A DNA stretch of 64,000 nt from the NCBI RefSeq assembly GCF_025602895.1, contig NW_026516325.1, forward strand, positions 62,001-126,000. Reading direction: 5' to 3'. Positions within the stretch are counted from its first letter, which is position 1; the number at the start of each line of letters is the position of its first letter. The translations under genes were made by a program, and so were the position numbers. Below are positions 1-13,097 of this stretch, piece after piece. This DNA is from Polychytrium aggregatum (Eukaryota > Chytridiomycota > Chytridiomycetes > Polychytriales). The notes under the pieces are model-generated. The model did not search any database and was not told the origin of the DNA. It saw nothing but the letters and a program-made list of their open reading frames with translations.

Positions 1-331
1 GATTGCGCATCCGTCGTCTCGACCCGTCTCCGTATCCAATGTCGTGGACATACCAGCCACATCGTTCAAATTAGGCCGATAGCTTAGCGGATGGCGTCAT
101 TGGTGCTTGTTCCCGATATCGATTGCTCATGGCGTTTTCTGCGGCCTATAGCTGTGGTTGTTGATCTGACTGGGATACTTTGCTATTGATTTGTCTGACC
201 GCATATCGACTCTGTTCTCCTCTGTCGACTGAATTCCACGCAACGACATTGGCGCTTCCATGATCATTGCATGGCCATGCTTGCCATGCCGCCGATGATG
301 CTCCTATACCGTGGGATCACGAACGACAACG
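1..331. other. Upstream region of SPT7
   Basis: Left edge of the window and 5' flank of the SPT7 homologue. No ORF resembling a known protein was found. A short in-frame extension upstream of the chosen start is possible only from a non-ATG codon, so it was not used. Confidence 0.4.
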
Positions 332-3300
332 ATGATGAACAATTGGATCACTGGGGGGATGTTCCGGCTGAACCTCTTTCCAACAGGCGACGTCCGAGTG
401 CATTCTCAAGTAGGATCCGAGGACTCCAAGACAGTTTCCTTTTCGCAGCTGACCCGATTCCGCATCCGCGAGATGATCTACGAGCAGCTGATTCCATCGA
501 CCCTGTCAGACCTGGTGGGAGGCCCCGTCGCCAACTCGGTCATCAACCTGTCGAGGGCCGACGAGCTCCTGTCGATCAAGCGGGCCGGGGCTCCCAATCC
601 CCAGGCCGACTCGACTCTGAAACCAGCGGGGTCGATTCCGGGACAGGAGCAGAGCCAGGACTCGACAGACTCGGCCAAACTGGATTCTCGCGTTCCGCAA
701 ATCCAATTAACTCGGAGCGTCCGTGATGGAGGCGGTGGCAACGGCGGGGACGACGACGACGATTATGATATGGAAGATTCCAAGCCCGCAGATCCACAGC
801 AGCAGCAGCAGCAACAACAACAACAGGACTCGTCTGAATCGGGCCCCCGGATGCTTCCCGAAAATCCCGAGAATCCCGAGACTGCCGGCGGTGACGTTGC
901 CGATCCCTCAAAGACAAACGAGTTGCCCGAAGCCAACGAATGTCTCGAGAACGAGCTTGATTTGCTGCAGGACTGGGTTCCCATCGACGACATGTACTAT
1001 ACTCTGGAATACGACCACGAAGCACTCGTCAACGACGAGAGGATCCAGGTCGGTTGGCTGCGCGGTGACGGCTTTGTCTGGAGTGTCCAGAGTGTTTGGA
1101 GTGGGCTGTACTGACCCCCGAATGCTGCTCACTGGACAGGAGCGATTACGGAGGGAAGAGTCCGAGGCGCTGCGGGCTGAGCAATCGCCTGATGGGATCA
1201 CAAAGGTATGTATGGTGACAAATGGTGCAACAGAATACGTCTATCGAGAGCATCAGCCCCAATGCGCTGCTCGAGAATCTGTGCGATGCCCTATCGAAGC
1301 GGCTCCCCGTCATCGTCGCTTGTGCCATGCTGAGTCGCATCATGTTCGGCAATTGGGGGGCAACTGACGCCTTTTGGCCAACTATCGTGGTGCCGCTGCC
1401 ATTTCCTGCAGCAAAAGGACGAGGATGTCCATGCCAGCGTCAAGGTAAGTGCCGATCCGCTGTGCTGCTGACCGGCCGCGAGAAGTACTGTGGCCGGAAG
1501 CGCAGGGTTTTCTTCTGCAAGGGACTGACTCTGCTGTCTCTCCGCAGTACTTATTCGAGGCGATCAACAAAGTGGTTGCTCCTGCCAAGCTCGTTGAAAT
1601 CAAGCAGCTTCTCGCTGATGCGCGACCGAGCCGGTCGAAATGGGTGCGTTCGATGGGCCGGGATTCCGTCACGGTGCATGGCTGGGTGGCTGCGGCGCCT
1701 GGATGGGTGTATATATGTGGGAGTTGCCTGAGCCTGGGTACGGCTTTTGGTGCTACTGCCACTTTGAACTCGGTCGACAGATAGGCGGGCGATGCTGATG
1801 GATTGTGACATTGGTTACTGCTCTCCATTGGACAGGCGAGCGAGGATCGTGTTGGGCAAGAAGAGCTCTACGAACACCTCGAGCGCGTGCTGAACGATTT
1901 GAAGAATATGACGGTACGATCATTTGCGCTGACCTTGCAAGTGATATGACATATTTCGCCGCACAATGCGGAATGTTGCTGCTTGGGCTGTAACACCGGC
2001 GGGTTGCTTGCTTGGCCATCAGGAGCACTCGGCTTGCTTCTTGCAGAAAGTCAGCAAGCGTGAGGCACCCAACTATTTCGAAAGTAAGTCAGCATCCTGG
2101 TTCCGTCGTGCTGAGATTGTAGGAATGGGGTCGCCGACTCTGAAGCTCAGGGGAAAGAATGCCAATTACCACGGTGAATCACCGATGTAGCCATGTCTGA
2201 TTCCATCGCATTTTGCACGCCTCGTAGTCATCAAGAACCCCATGGATCTGGGCACTGTTAGTATCGCAAAGTGCGATTGGAAGGATGATATCGATGCGGC
2301 TTGCTGCTTCTTTGCCTGGACTCCCCCGCAGCCCCTTCGAAGTGTGCGGCGATGTGCTTGCAGTGTTTCGATGAATGCAGTCGTTTCGGCGATGCCAGCG
2401 AGGCGTGTTTGCGTCTCCCGAGTCAAACTGCATACTGAGAAACGATGACCGGCTGATCTGTTGCTCAGATGACCAAGAAACTCAAGGCACTGCAGTATTT
2501 GAGCAAGAAGGAGTTTGCCGACGACCTGTATTTGATCTGGTCCAATTGTATGACCTTCAACACCCAGCCAGTGAGTCTATCTCTCGGTCGCAACTTCACA
2601 TGCTCCTCTCGTCGGTATCGTTGTGAGACCTCTTTGACTCAACAACGGGCGACTTGCTTGCACGCCTTTGAACCGCTCATTTTCGTTTCGGACTCGGTGC
2701 CGCCCTGGTCTATGGCTGGTGTGGATGATACGAGCAGGACAGCATCTACCGCAAGCACGCTGCGGCCATGAAGCGCCGCACAACGGAGTTGCTGCGCAAG
2801 GTGCCAGACATCACTGTCCAAGTCCGTGCTCCAGAAGTCGAAGAGTCCGAGTCAGATGATGGTATACCCCGTCGGCGCAAGTTGCTTTCGTGAGAGATGC
2901 TTCTGCTTCTGTTGGTGTTCTTATTACCACTGGTGACGCTCTTGGTCCTGTCGAGTTCTCCCTCGATTGCAAGGCGTCTTGTGCTCTATCACCTGGTTGG
3001 GGGAGTATGATGGATGCAAAGGGCCGCAGTGATATTGATTCCCCTTGCGTCTGCAAACCTGCTGCCATAGATAACACCGAAGGACGAGGCGTCAAGGGGT
3101 CGCGCAAAGCATCAGGCTCAAAGGCAACCAGCAAGTCGCGATCGTCCAAGAAGGTGCTTTCGTTGGCGCTGACGTACCGCATGCTGTGCTCCATGCATTT
3201 GGTTTCGCCGCTGCCGTCCATTGCGCAAGCCCACTCATCATTCAGTCTCTTCTACATGCAGAAACGAAAGAATCACCCGCCGCAAAAGAGTGTCAGCGTG

Positions 3301-6300
3301 TCAGAGACACCTGCTCCCAGCGTCAAAAACGAGGACGAGGAGCCTGCTACCACAGGTCCCGTGCAAGAGTCGGACCAAGGCACTGAACCTCCGAGTGAGT
3401 ACATTTGTCTATTTTTCTGTTGAGAGGGTTGGCCCTGTACGCAGACGCTACTCCGTCCGGCCAACTATCCCAACCTGAACTCACAACACCCCCCGTCTTA
3501 CGCTCTTCAGAAGAAGCTGATGTCGGCGGTAGCAGTGACATTGCTTCCGCCAAGCCCGACAACGACATCGAAAAGGAGAGCGATGCTTCAGTCCCGACAG
3601 AGCCCGTGCCTGGCGAAACCGCAGGCGATGCCCCGCAGCAAGCGCAGCCCGAGCAGGATGCCGAGGCTCAAGAGGAAATCGTTGACGATGGAAGCTTGCA
3701 GCTGCAGAGGTTTCGAGAGCGGACGATGGAAAGCCGGGTCAAAGCATTGGTAAGCGCTGTGTTCAGCTGCCTGCTTGGGCTCCTTTGGCTGTGCGGACCG
3801 CTCTCGATCGGTTGCGGTTGTTGCTATCCCAGACTAACTTGGCTTTCCTGCGACTGTTTGTCTGTCGGCCGGTCGGTCATGGGCCCTTTCTGCCGTCTGC
3901 AGAAACTGCGAGCAGAGCATCTCGCGCTGCCGTTCCCTGAACGGCCGTTGCTCCGCCGGACACCTGAGGCGATGGAGCTCTATGCACTCCGGTTCCGGCG
4001 GTATCTCGGTCGTAACAATATCCGCAGGATCATGCGCATTGATGGCTCCACCTTTTGCGGACAGGATGGAGTCGCAGTTGACGCGCCTGGGGGAGCTTCG
4101 AGCGAGATCGCCATCGATGCCGAGAAGCCGAATCCCTTCGAGCTGATGAAAGAGTCGTTCTTCCCCGAGTACGATTCGATCTGCGAGATTCTGCCGCAGC
4201 GTGCGATCCAGTACGTTTTCACTTCCAAGAAGGCAGACGGACTCAAGATCAGCGACGAGGAGCTCTTTGAGCTCTCATACGAGAGGTACGCGCTGCTCTG
4301 CTCTGGCTCGGCAGTGCATCTGTGAACCTCCCTCGGGGATATTGAGGCGTTCTTTGACACCAGACAACGCTGTTCCTGGCCCAACCGATGCGCACAGCCA
4401 CGGTACTAACCGATGCGTACGACCACGACACTAACCAATGCGTACAACCATGGCGCTAACCGATACCAAACTGCATCGCCCTTGCATCCAACCAACACGC
4501 GCGACTGCAGCGACATCCAGCCGTTTCTACCCTCGCTGTCAGAGTACCGGCAGTCCAAATTTGATACACAGAACAAGCTCTGTCGTCAGGTCATAGACAA
4601 CATCGGCGATCTCAAGCACATAAAATCTGTTCACGAAAAGATCAAGGTGCGCTTGCCAGCAAGTGTTTCGATGTGCCCGACGCTCGGCAATGGCCCGCTG
4701 TCCCCCTTGCCAGTGCGGAGTCATGGATGCCATGATTCCAGCAACTGTTTAAGCCAATCTCTCATCGTTCATCGACTTCTGGGACTTGCACTGAACTCTG
4801 CTCTTTGTTTCTCCCTCTGCAGATCGGAATCCGTGAGGATACCTCTGGCGCGGCTGTGCCCGGTCCTGCACCGGGCGAGACTCGGTTGGAGCTGTTCCAG
4901 CCGTCGTGGAAGGAGCATGAGCTGCCGGCTTTTGTTCTCAACAAACGATCGAGCGATGCACTTCTCAAGCAAATGATTGGTCGGATTCTCTTGCATGCCG
5001 GGTTCGATGGTTAGTGGCATCGGGCGGAGGGCTGCTGATGCCTGCGACTAACTTTAACGGACTCTGTCGCCGCCTCTCGCACCAACTTGTTGAGCTCGAC
5101 ACTGACCTTCCAACCCTTTTCTTGGGAACTGTGGTGCTGTCGCTGGTTGCTACACTGTCGTAACCAAACATCGCGGCTGCTCCAGCTGCCAGCGCAGTGG
5201 CGCTCGCTCTCATCACCGACGTCGTCTCGCATTATCTCTCCAACATCACCAAGACCCTCCACCTCTACCTGGAGCGCCAGTCCGGCCGTATGGAGCTCGA
5301 TGAGATTCTGATGCACACGCTTGTCCAGAATGGCATTCCCTCGGCCAACACACTGGATACCTACATCAAGAACGACGTCAAGCGATATGGCTTCAAGCTA
5401 TCGGAGCTGCGGAAGAGACTGGATCTGGAATACCGCGAGCTGTCGATGGTGGGTTCGAGCGATGGACATTGCGTTGCCGCATATCTGTGGGATCACGCAC
5501 AACCCCGTATCCGGCTATTGGATGCTGGGCTGGATGCTGGGCTGGAGGATTGAGTGATGAGCGGAGTCATGGACTGAGCGATGGGCCGAATGCTGACGTG
5601 CCTCGAAACGGGCATACTTCCACTAGTACCAAACTGATCAGGCTGTTGCCGACGAAGACGTGATCATCGAGGAGTCGTCCGAGCAGCTGATTAGGTATGG
5701 CTAATGCGTCCAAGGCGCTCGATGTCGCAGTCCATGGCTGACTTGGTATTGAGGCTGCTGAAGTGACATCACTGACGTTTCCCTGCCGCGGGCGGTGCTT
5801 ACCGGTCACTGCAGCGGAAGTCTCTTTGAAGAAATGGGAGTGGACCTCCTGAATCTCAAGGATGTCGGCGTCGACGCTCTCAGCGTAAGAGACACCGCAA
5901 TTGCCAGCAGCTTTGGACCAATCCTCGGCTCAACACAGTCCGAGCCATGCTCACATTGCCGTTCTCAACCAATGCACACAGGTTCCTGTTGAGCTCTGGA
6001 ACCGCAAGGCAGAGAAGCCCATCAAGCGAAAGCTGCGCAAGTTCTTTGCCGCACAGTACAGTATCGTCCGGCGGAGCAACGAGAGGAAACGAGAGATGTC
6101 GCACTTGGGCGCTGCTAACTGTGATGCCAATGTCTCCCATCCTCTATCCGATGACTGTACAGGGCGCAAGAATCAGGTAGGCGTGCGCGCCGTTTCCGCA
6201 GTGTCCTCGGGCTCTGTATATGTGGCTGTGTGCGCTCGGATATGCCTCTGCCCTCTTGGCGGTGCCATCGCTGACTCGGTCTGCCAAACGATGCTCTCGC

Positions 6301-7082
6301 TCAGAGGAAAATCTTTCGAGTCGGCTTGTGCCTATCCCGCAATGGGATCCCATCGACCCGTCCAAACATATCTCGCTCTTGCAAGCCTATTACTCCAAGC
6401 GCGTGTCCGAGGAGGGAATGGTCGAGGTGAGGCTGAAGCGACCGTGGACAGACGATCGCGATCTGGGTGTTGCTGACGGTGCACTAAAGTGCTGATTCCA
6501 ACGCCGTTCGGTCGCTCCTCAGGATGAGTATCGCCTGACAAAGACCAAGCTGAAGAGCAGGCTGCTCCTCAAAGCAGCCCAACAGGGCCGCAAACGGCAA
6601 GGTAATGCAGACGATGGCATCGGCTCCGGTCCAAAGAAAAAGAAGAAGGCGGACGGCACGCTTTCCAAGGCGCAGAAGGATGCCGACAAGAAGAAGGTGG
6701 CCGAGAAGTCGGAAAAGCCAGCCAGGGCGCCTGCAGAGAAGAAGCCGTCCAAGCTCAAAGTAAGATCGGTAGAGCGTGGAGATTGACGGACACGGACCAA
6801 TGCACTCTTTGGCGGGTGGTGCGCCTGGTCGCCATTGGTCGCCATTGGTCGCCAAGCCTGTCTGTTGTGCGCCAGCTCTTCGTTGTTCGACTTGGTTGTG
6901 CATATGGCTTGTTACGATTGCGATCGAGTATTCCCACTCGGCTTGGTTCGGATGTGCATCCGTTCTCCGACTGTAGCAGACGTATCTGTGGTTTCTGACA
7001 TGCACATCGCCTCTGGACACACAACCGCTCTTCTCGACAGCAGCCTGTCAAGAAATCAAAACCTGGCGACGAGGCTTCCTAG
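332..7082 (+). CDS. SPT7: SPT7 homologue, bromodomain and histone-fold subunit of the SAGA complex
   Basis: Spt7 is a scaffold of the SAGA histone acetyltransferase complex in the nucleus. Twenty-three exons join in frame to about 1149 codons: 332-1048, 1140-1205, 1234-1308, 1412-1444, 1548-1643, 1836-1913, 2047-2083, 2228-2256, 2469-2570, 2738-2861, 3071-3153, 3262-3394, 3445-3749, 3903-4285, 4511-4646, 4823-5009, 5186-5448, 5642-5694, 5815-5884, 5982-6060, 6305-6426, 6523-6759, 7041-7082. The bromodomain is split over exons 7-10: NPMDLGT follows IIK, and the acetyl-lysine-binding Asn lies in NCMTFN. The central block has the Spt7-type RYLGRNN and FFPEY segments. A histone fold runs from [16 protein letters not shown] to the coiled [14 protein letters not shown]. 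The tail is Lys-rich. The N-terminal part is acidic with a Gln run. The first ATG of the open frame was chosen as start. Family call is firm; some 3' exon borders are by eye. Confidence 0.88.
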
Positions 7083-8961
7083 CCGGGCCCTGAAGATCTG
7101 CACCGACTTGCCCACGATGGCCATCTTCGCACAACGACACATGCGCCCCATGTCTCCCTTGCATCTGGGACTGGGTGCAGCTCCCTAAGGGAAACAACGA
7201 GCACCCGATATCACAAGACTCCCCAACGTTGCTCGCAGATAAACCGCCTGCTGTTTCCGACTGCTCGCTCCCGATAGCCAGGCTCCTCTGGAGAGTCCGG
7301 CCCTGAACACGATTCAGCCAAACCCAGAAAAGTCGGTTGCTGCGAGCACGTCTGCGGCTCTTGCCATAGCGTCATGTGTGGCATGGGTGCTCCAGTTGGC
7401 GTTGAAAGCGTGCGACATGCATACCCATCGTGAGGCGGATGATCCAGCTCTCAATGCGACAAGCACGCTTGGTCTCGATAGAGTCGTTGCGCTTGCCCAG
7501 GGAGTGCAAGCATCTCAGTCCAGTGTCCTGATTGAGCACTGTTGTGCCCTTCTTTGCTGTTGTGTCCATCACTGCCTCCCAAGGGTCAGAATTCTCCGGT
7601 TGCGATTGAGGCTGACGTTGAGATTGCTGCCGCAAGCACACATATAGTTGCTTGATATTGCATCTTGGCTGGGAACGCACACGACAGAGTGCAGATCCAA
7701 AGCGCAAGCCCTCGGCGGCCCACACACACAAAAGAATCGGCTGCGTTTCTCGAGGGAACCTTTTTGTTGTGTGCTCGGACATCCTTTTCTTCCCGCTTCC
7801 TCCTCCTGCACTCAAAGCAAAGGCTGAAGGCGAGAAGCAGCGGGCAGCATTGTGAGTATCCAGCGGCAACTCTGTGGTTGCGCATCCGCTGCCGCTGAAT
7901 ACGAATAGCTCCGTTCCGGGCGCGGCTGCCGGTGTCGTTTCTCTACCTGCGTTGGCACATCTGTCCGTCTCGCTGGGGACCACCTTCATTCAGTTCGTCC
8001 CTTGCGCATCGTTCGCAGTGCTACTTTCTAGCATCGTCTTCGGGCACGTCGCTGTTGTTCCGAGCATCTGCCGTTGCCCAAACTTACCTCTGTTTCCTTG
8101 CTGCTTCGCTGGGGTGCACGAAAGTTCTCATCTTGTCGAGTAAGCACCTTTCATCATCCGCTGCAGCGACCCTGGTTGGCGACATATGATCTATATGCTC
8201 CTCTGAATGCTCTCGGGTGTTGAGTCCTCGATGGGCGCTTCTCTGCCGAGCTGACCCCGACATTATCGCATCTCGGGCGAGGCTCCGCGTCACTTCCTGC
8301 TGCTTGCTGCCAGCGTGAGAACGAATGCTCGATACCTCCTCCTGACGTTTTCTTTTGCACCTTGTCTGCACACCGCCAGCTCCGCTACCGTATTCGACGA
8401 CGATCTCATTGGTTCCAGTCAAACTGACAGGGGCGCAGGTACGGCATTTACTCGCTTTGAGCGAGTGGGAGTTGTCTGGGCCCTGGCTTGTGCACCACAC
8501 CATCCTTTGCAAATCACTCCTCGTTCGAGTCTGCGGTCGCTCCGGCTGTGGTATCTCTATTGAGGCTCGCCCCCACTTTCAAGCCGAGAGGGCATTGCTT
8601 GTTTGGCTGTGGCTGTACCAGACAAGAAGCAATATCGCACCACACCGCCTCTCGTGATTTCTCTCCCAATACCACATCCACCAGCTGGCTGCCTGAGATG
8701 TGTTGCTACTCTAACCCATGGCTCTATAACCCATGTTTCTATCGTCCGTCATCGTGGTGCTGCCATTGCCATCCCATCTTGCCAGTGCTTTGCCGAATCA
8801 CACTATTGGGCCACTCGCCGTTTCTCCGATTCTTCTCCAGCCTCCATCACACGGCAACGCTGCAGGAAATCGCAGTCCTCGATCCAATCTATCTGTGGCG
8901 CTTCCCGCGATTCTACCTATCGTCCATTTGTGTCGAGCCGTAACTGTCGACTGTCGCCAAG
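7083..8961. other. Intergenic region, no gene recognised
   Basis: About 1.9 kb between SPT7 and the coiled-coil gene. I looked for splice-joined ORFs on both strands and recognised none; the open frames here are low-complexity or Cys/Ser/His-rich shadows. It should hold the SPT7 3' end and the promoter and 5' leader of the next gene. The last 500 bases are pyrimidine-rich on the + strand. Confidence 0.5.
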
Positions 8962-10956
8962 ATGACAACAGCCCTCGTCAACCATTATGAGCCGCACAAG
9001 TTCATGCCCCTTGCTGAAACCAGCACCCTCAGTGCGCGCTTCAATCTTCTCCCAGCAGCGATATTGCCGAGCTCAAAACCGCCCTCGCTTTCAACGTCGC
9101 ATCCTGGGCCGCCGGCTCAGGTCGCATCGATAGATGTCCATGGTCACTCGGGGTCGAGTGCCCGCTCAAATCCGTCGCAGAATGCTCCACCCTCGAACCG
9201 TGCAAGCAGTCGGGATTCTCTCGAGAGCAGCGACCCGTCTCGGGCCGCTGGTGCGGGTGTGAGTGCAGGTGGAGTGCAACGAAGCGAGTCCCACGCCGAG
9301 GATCTCTTGAGGAAAGCCAATTCGCGAATCTCGTCGCTGGAAAAAACAATCGAGTTTCTCCAGAAAGACCACAGCACGGTGCTCAGCGCTCTTCACCAAG
9401 AAATCGAGCGTCTGTCCAACGCATGCCATGGTCAGTGCCCCGATTTAGGTTGGAAGGCGACGAGAGAGCAGACGGAGGCACGACACGGACATGTGCCTGA
9501 TAGCAGAGCCGCATTCGTGTCTGGATTCTCACAATCTGCAGAATGGTTCAATACTTTGCGTCCGGTCTCTAACGGTCGACTCTATGCACATGTTATACAG
9601 ACGCCTATTCTCTTATCCTCCTCAAGCAAGGCAAGTTGTGGGAAGGTGCCGAGCACTTGGAAGCTGGGGCTGACACAGCAGTAGCTTGTGGCCCAAAGCT
9701 GGGCGGATTGGCAAAACTCAGGGCTGCGGTCGTACTGAACTGCTGTTCCGTTGACAGACGAGAGGGTGGTTGATGTGGTCTCCAAGGACAGCCGCCCAGC
9801 GAGCCCACAGCCAAGTAAAATCGAGAAGGTGGATTCTGAGGTCACCATGGTCATGACGCCTTCTGGCCACGAGCCCGACGAATACGAAGGACAGAAGCCG
9901 CTCTATCTTCTGCTGGATAAGCAGAAGAAAAAGTACCAATCCGTGATCGAGCGCATGAGCAATGAAAGCAAGCGTAAGCAGGCCGAGATGGAGCGGCTGA
10001 TGCACGAGCTGGAGCTCATGCGGCACGTCCTGACGATTGCCGGAATCAAGGTGGATCTCCCGCAGCTGAAAACCATGGTCGAGAGCAACCGACACCCAGG
10101 AAGCAAAGGCGCCGAGCCCAAATCTGTGGGCCCCAGCGCAAACGTTGGCTCGGGCTGTGGGGTGGTTCGAGGCAAGGTACTTCCCCCAATCGAGCGAGAC
10201 GACCGGCGCTCGGTGATGGCAGCGAGCATGGTCGAGGGCCAAGGCGATCTTGGCAAGTCCCGAAATCGGATACCAGCTGCTTCTCACGTTGGGCCGGCCG
10301 AGCCAAAGCGGGCTGCTCCAGGCGCAAGTCACTTCCGGGCCCGGGCACCCAGGTCCAAGCTCAAGGCCAGCTGCCTCACCAGCGGTACTCGCGCCGTCGA
10401 CGAACGACTGCTCTCGGATGACTTCAATGGCTGGGAAGAGGACGTATCGACGCAGCGAAGCTGCTCGGGCCCTTCTCCGGCGCTTGGAAGCGGAGGCAAG
10501 GCCTCGGGGCTGGAGTTTACGACCCGGCACAATCGCAGCATGTCATGGAACCACAGCGTCAGCTCTGGATGCGAAACCCTGGCAGGGCCCGAAGCGCTCG
10601 AGTCGATGTCCGGCCCGCTGCTCCACGACGGACTACCCGAGGACATCCTCGCTGGAGCCGAAAGCCATTCGAGACACCAGGTCTCTCTGCCGTCGCTGGT
10701 CGAGCCGGCTCCAGAGTCTGAAGCCGTGCTCCCAACTGGTCGGTGCCACCGCAGCCTGGAGGGAATGGCCTCCAACTGGGAACTGGGAAGTAGTATCCCG
10801 GCGCCAGATCCTGTCCTGGGCACGGCCGGGTCCAAGCTGATGCCAGTCCCGCCACAGACTCGGATGGCTGGCAAATCCGGCTCAACAACCTGGGTCCGGC
10901 GGCAGATAAGCTCTCGGCAGCTCCGGGAGCAGCAGCGGAAAGAGGTGCAAGGATGA
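8962..10956 (+). CDS. CCDC74/CCDC92-like coiled-coil protein
   Basis: Three exons (8962-9430, 9601-9630, 9758-10956) join to 565 codons. Residues around 115-155 match the N-terminal coiled coil of the CCDC92/CCDC74 family: an RISSLEKTIEFLQ segment followed by LHQEIERL. A second predicted coiled coil (YQSVIERMSNESKRKQAEME) lies after the third exon start, and the rest is a Ser/Pro-rich disordered tail. In animals these proteins are centrosome or cilium associated, which would fit a zoospore-forming fungus; that role is inference. The second exon has only 30 nt and encodes AYSLILLKQ between shared codons. The second intron starts with GC (CAAG|GCAAGT), a rare but legitimate donor. The ATG at 8962 follows a long ORF-free stretch and opens the only frame carrying the motif. 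Confidence 0.72.
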
Positions 10957-11124
10957 TGTCGGGGAGCATTGATTTGCTGGCGGTGGTGGCGGGAAGGGCT
11001 CTGGGTCGTGCTTTCCAGTTTCATGATGTGGACGACGGTATGCTCGAGCACTGAGAGGACACGGCCAGCCTGCAGTAAATACAGTTGGTATTTCGCTGGA
11101 TGGATGATGATGGTATGATGAGAC

Positions 11125-11156
11125 GATGGGATGATGGGATGATGGGATGATGGGAT
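11125..11156. repeat. Minisatellite, 8-nt unit GATGGGAT, 4 copies
   Basis: Four exact consecutive copies of an octamer downstream of the coiled-coil gene stop codon. Confidence 0.9.
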
Positions 11157-11474
11157 GACATCGCTGTCACTCATACATCAGGTCGTCCAGCGCAGCACCG
11201 AGGTGGATGGAATGGGCATGTGCCCGATACTGTGAGCAGCTCGAGCACGAGCTGCCGAGGTAATCCGAGTGAATATGGATGGTGTATGTCTCGCCTGGAT
11301 ACAGTGCCATGCGAATGTACAGCGATGTGTTGGGTATCAACAGGGATACAAGCCAGCACCGATAATATGAATGCGAATGCCATTTAACTCTGCCATTCAT
11401 TCAACTCTGCCATTCATTCAACTCTGCCATTCAATCAGGTATGGTATTCAATCAAGTATGGTATCCACGCATAT

Positions 11475-11605
11475 CCACCATCCACTGATGCAATTCCACC
11501 ATCCACTGATGAAATTCCACCATCCACTGATGCACTTCCACCATGTCATTGATGCACTTCCACCATGTCATTGATGCACTTCCACCATGTCATTGATGCA
11601 CTTCC
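11475..11605. repeat. Imperfect tandem repeat, CCACCATCCACTGATG-like units
   Basis: Successive 16-18 nt units differ at a few positions. The later ones change ATCCAC to ATGTCATT. They sit about 200 bases upstream of the RhoGEF start, so they may lie in its promoter or 5' leader. Confidence 0.8.
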
Positions 11606-11804
11606 GCCGAGTCTTGAGCAACCATGGCATCTTTGGCGTCGCCCGGCCGTCCTCGTCGTGCCCTCGCTTCTCGCTGTGCGTGCCCCTGTTGCTTCTCGTC
11701 CCGCCCCCGCCCCCGCCGCCGCCTCGGTGCTGGTTGTGTTCGTCGCTGCTGCCGACCATCTCGATCCCCTCGCTTCCTCCTCCATCTCCCTGCAGCTGCC
11801 CACC

Positions 11805-13063
11805 ATGGCCTATCCATATGGCCGCCCCGGCACCGGCGACTTTGTCAACATGAATCGCGGCGTACCGCACTCCCAGAGCACAGGCAACCTCTACGCCCCC
11901 AACGGCGGCTACCCACCACACAGGGTCGTTCCCGAACGAAGCCAGACAATCGGCAATCCGAGCCAGCCCGGCCACCCAAGCGAGTTTGCCCACCGACAAG
12001 CCCAGCCTCCCCCCATCCAGCAGACCTTCCTGAGCTACGAGCAAACTCGATACTATCACTCTTCTTTCACATACGACTCGGGCATCGAGGAGTGTCCTTC
12101 CAAGCTGGATCAGCCGCTCCTGCGCTCGCCGCTGTATTCCACCGAGCCCATCATCGTTCCCATTCCGCATTTGATTGACTGCATATTCGATGTGCTGCCG
12201 TCGGTACGTCTGCATGTCCAGGTGTCTGTGCCATCCCCCCATTTTTTTTGGTGACGCTGGCCATCCGGTGCTTCAGCTGTCATTCCCCTCCCCAGTTCAC
12301 AGGCGTTGTGGTGGCATCATCCCTTCTCTCCTGTGGTCCTGTGGTCCTGTGGTCCTGTGGTCCTGTGGTCCTGTGGTCCTGTGGTCCTGTGGTCCTGTGG
12401 TCCTGTGGTCGAGCTGAGGCAAGACCCGAGGCAGCCGCTGGGAGCATACGCCCATGGCATGACCCTCGGAGCCCTTGCCGCACCGGATTTGAAGCTCTCC
12501 AAGCCAAAACCTCCCGCGAGCTGTCGCGAGAGGAGGCTCCTCATGCATTTGGTCGTCGGCCTCACTGCCGGTGCTACGACATCACATTGCTACATGTGCA
12601 TTGATCACCTGAACTGCACTACCCTCTCACTGACCCTCGCTGTGCGTCGCCATGTTGATTGATTGACCCGCACAGAACCACATGGACTATGAATCTGTCG
12701 AGGTGCTTCCTCCAAAGGCCGTCGAGGAGCTCGGCAAGGTGCGTGGTTTTTTGGGGGTCCCCGATGCAGTAGCCGGCGCTGGCTTTTGACTGAATGCACT
12801 GGAATGGGCGACCGACCGTCTGGTCGCCGGTGCCGCACGGCGGTTGCTACCCATTTCTTACCTCTGTTCTCGATGTGCGGCTCTAGGTTCGGGTTGATCC
12901 AGAATTCCTTCGCACCGACAAGAGAGGTACATGGCTCGAGCAGCTGGAATCCTCCCGCAAACACATGCGTCCGCAGCAAGCCCTCCGTTGCTAGAGAAGG
13001 CCGTTCGATGGCACGGACACTGACCTGCCATGCCCTCATTCTTTTGTTGTGTATTTCTATACC

Positions 13064-13097
<34 letters not shown>

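Larger units (their letters stand above)
10957..11804. other. Intergenic region with several short tandem repeats
   Basis: About 850 bases between the coiled-coil gene and the RhoGEF. It contains an 8-nt array (11125-11156), repeated CAACTCTGCCATTCATT units near 11390-11440, and an imperfect array of CCACCATCCACTGATG / CCACCATGTCATTGATG units near 11475-11605. No gene was seen. Confidence 0.6.

Noticed and set aside
311-331. Upstream extension of SPT7 from a GTG codon
   Set aside because: A non-ATG start is not expected for a fungal nuclear gene; the ATG at 332 in the same frame is sufficient.
7372-7989. 205-codon minus-strand frame between SPT7 and the coiled-coil gene
   Set aside because: No motif, no hydrophobic or coiled-coil pattern and overlapping equally long frames on the other strand; treated as chance.
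11475-11605. Possible CRISPR-like array of regularly spaced units
   Set aside because: Units are directly adjacent with no unique spacers, and the genome is eukaryotic; it is an ordinary minisatellite.
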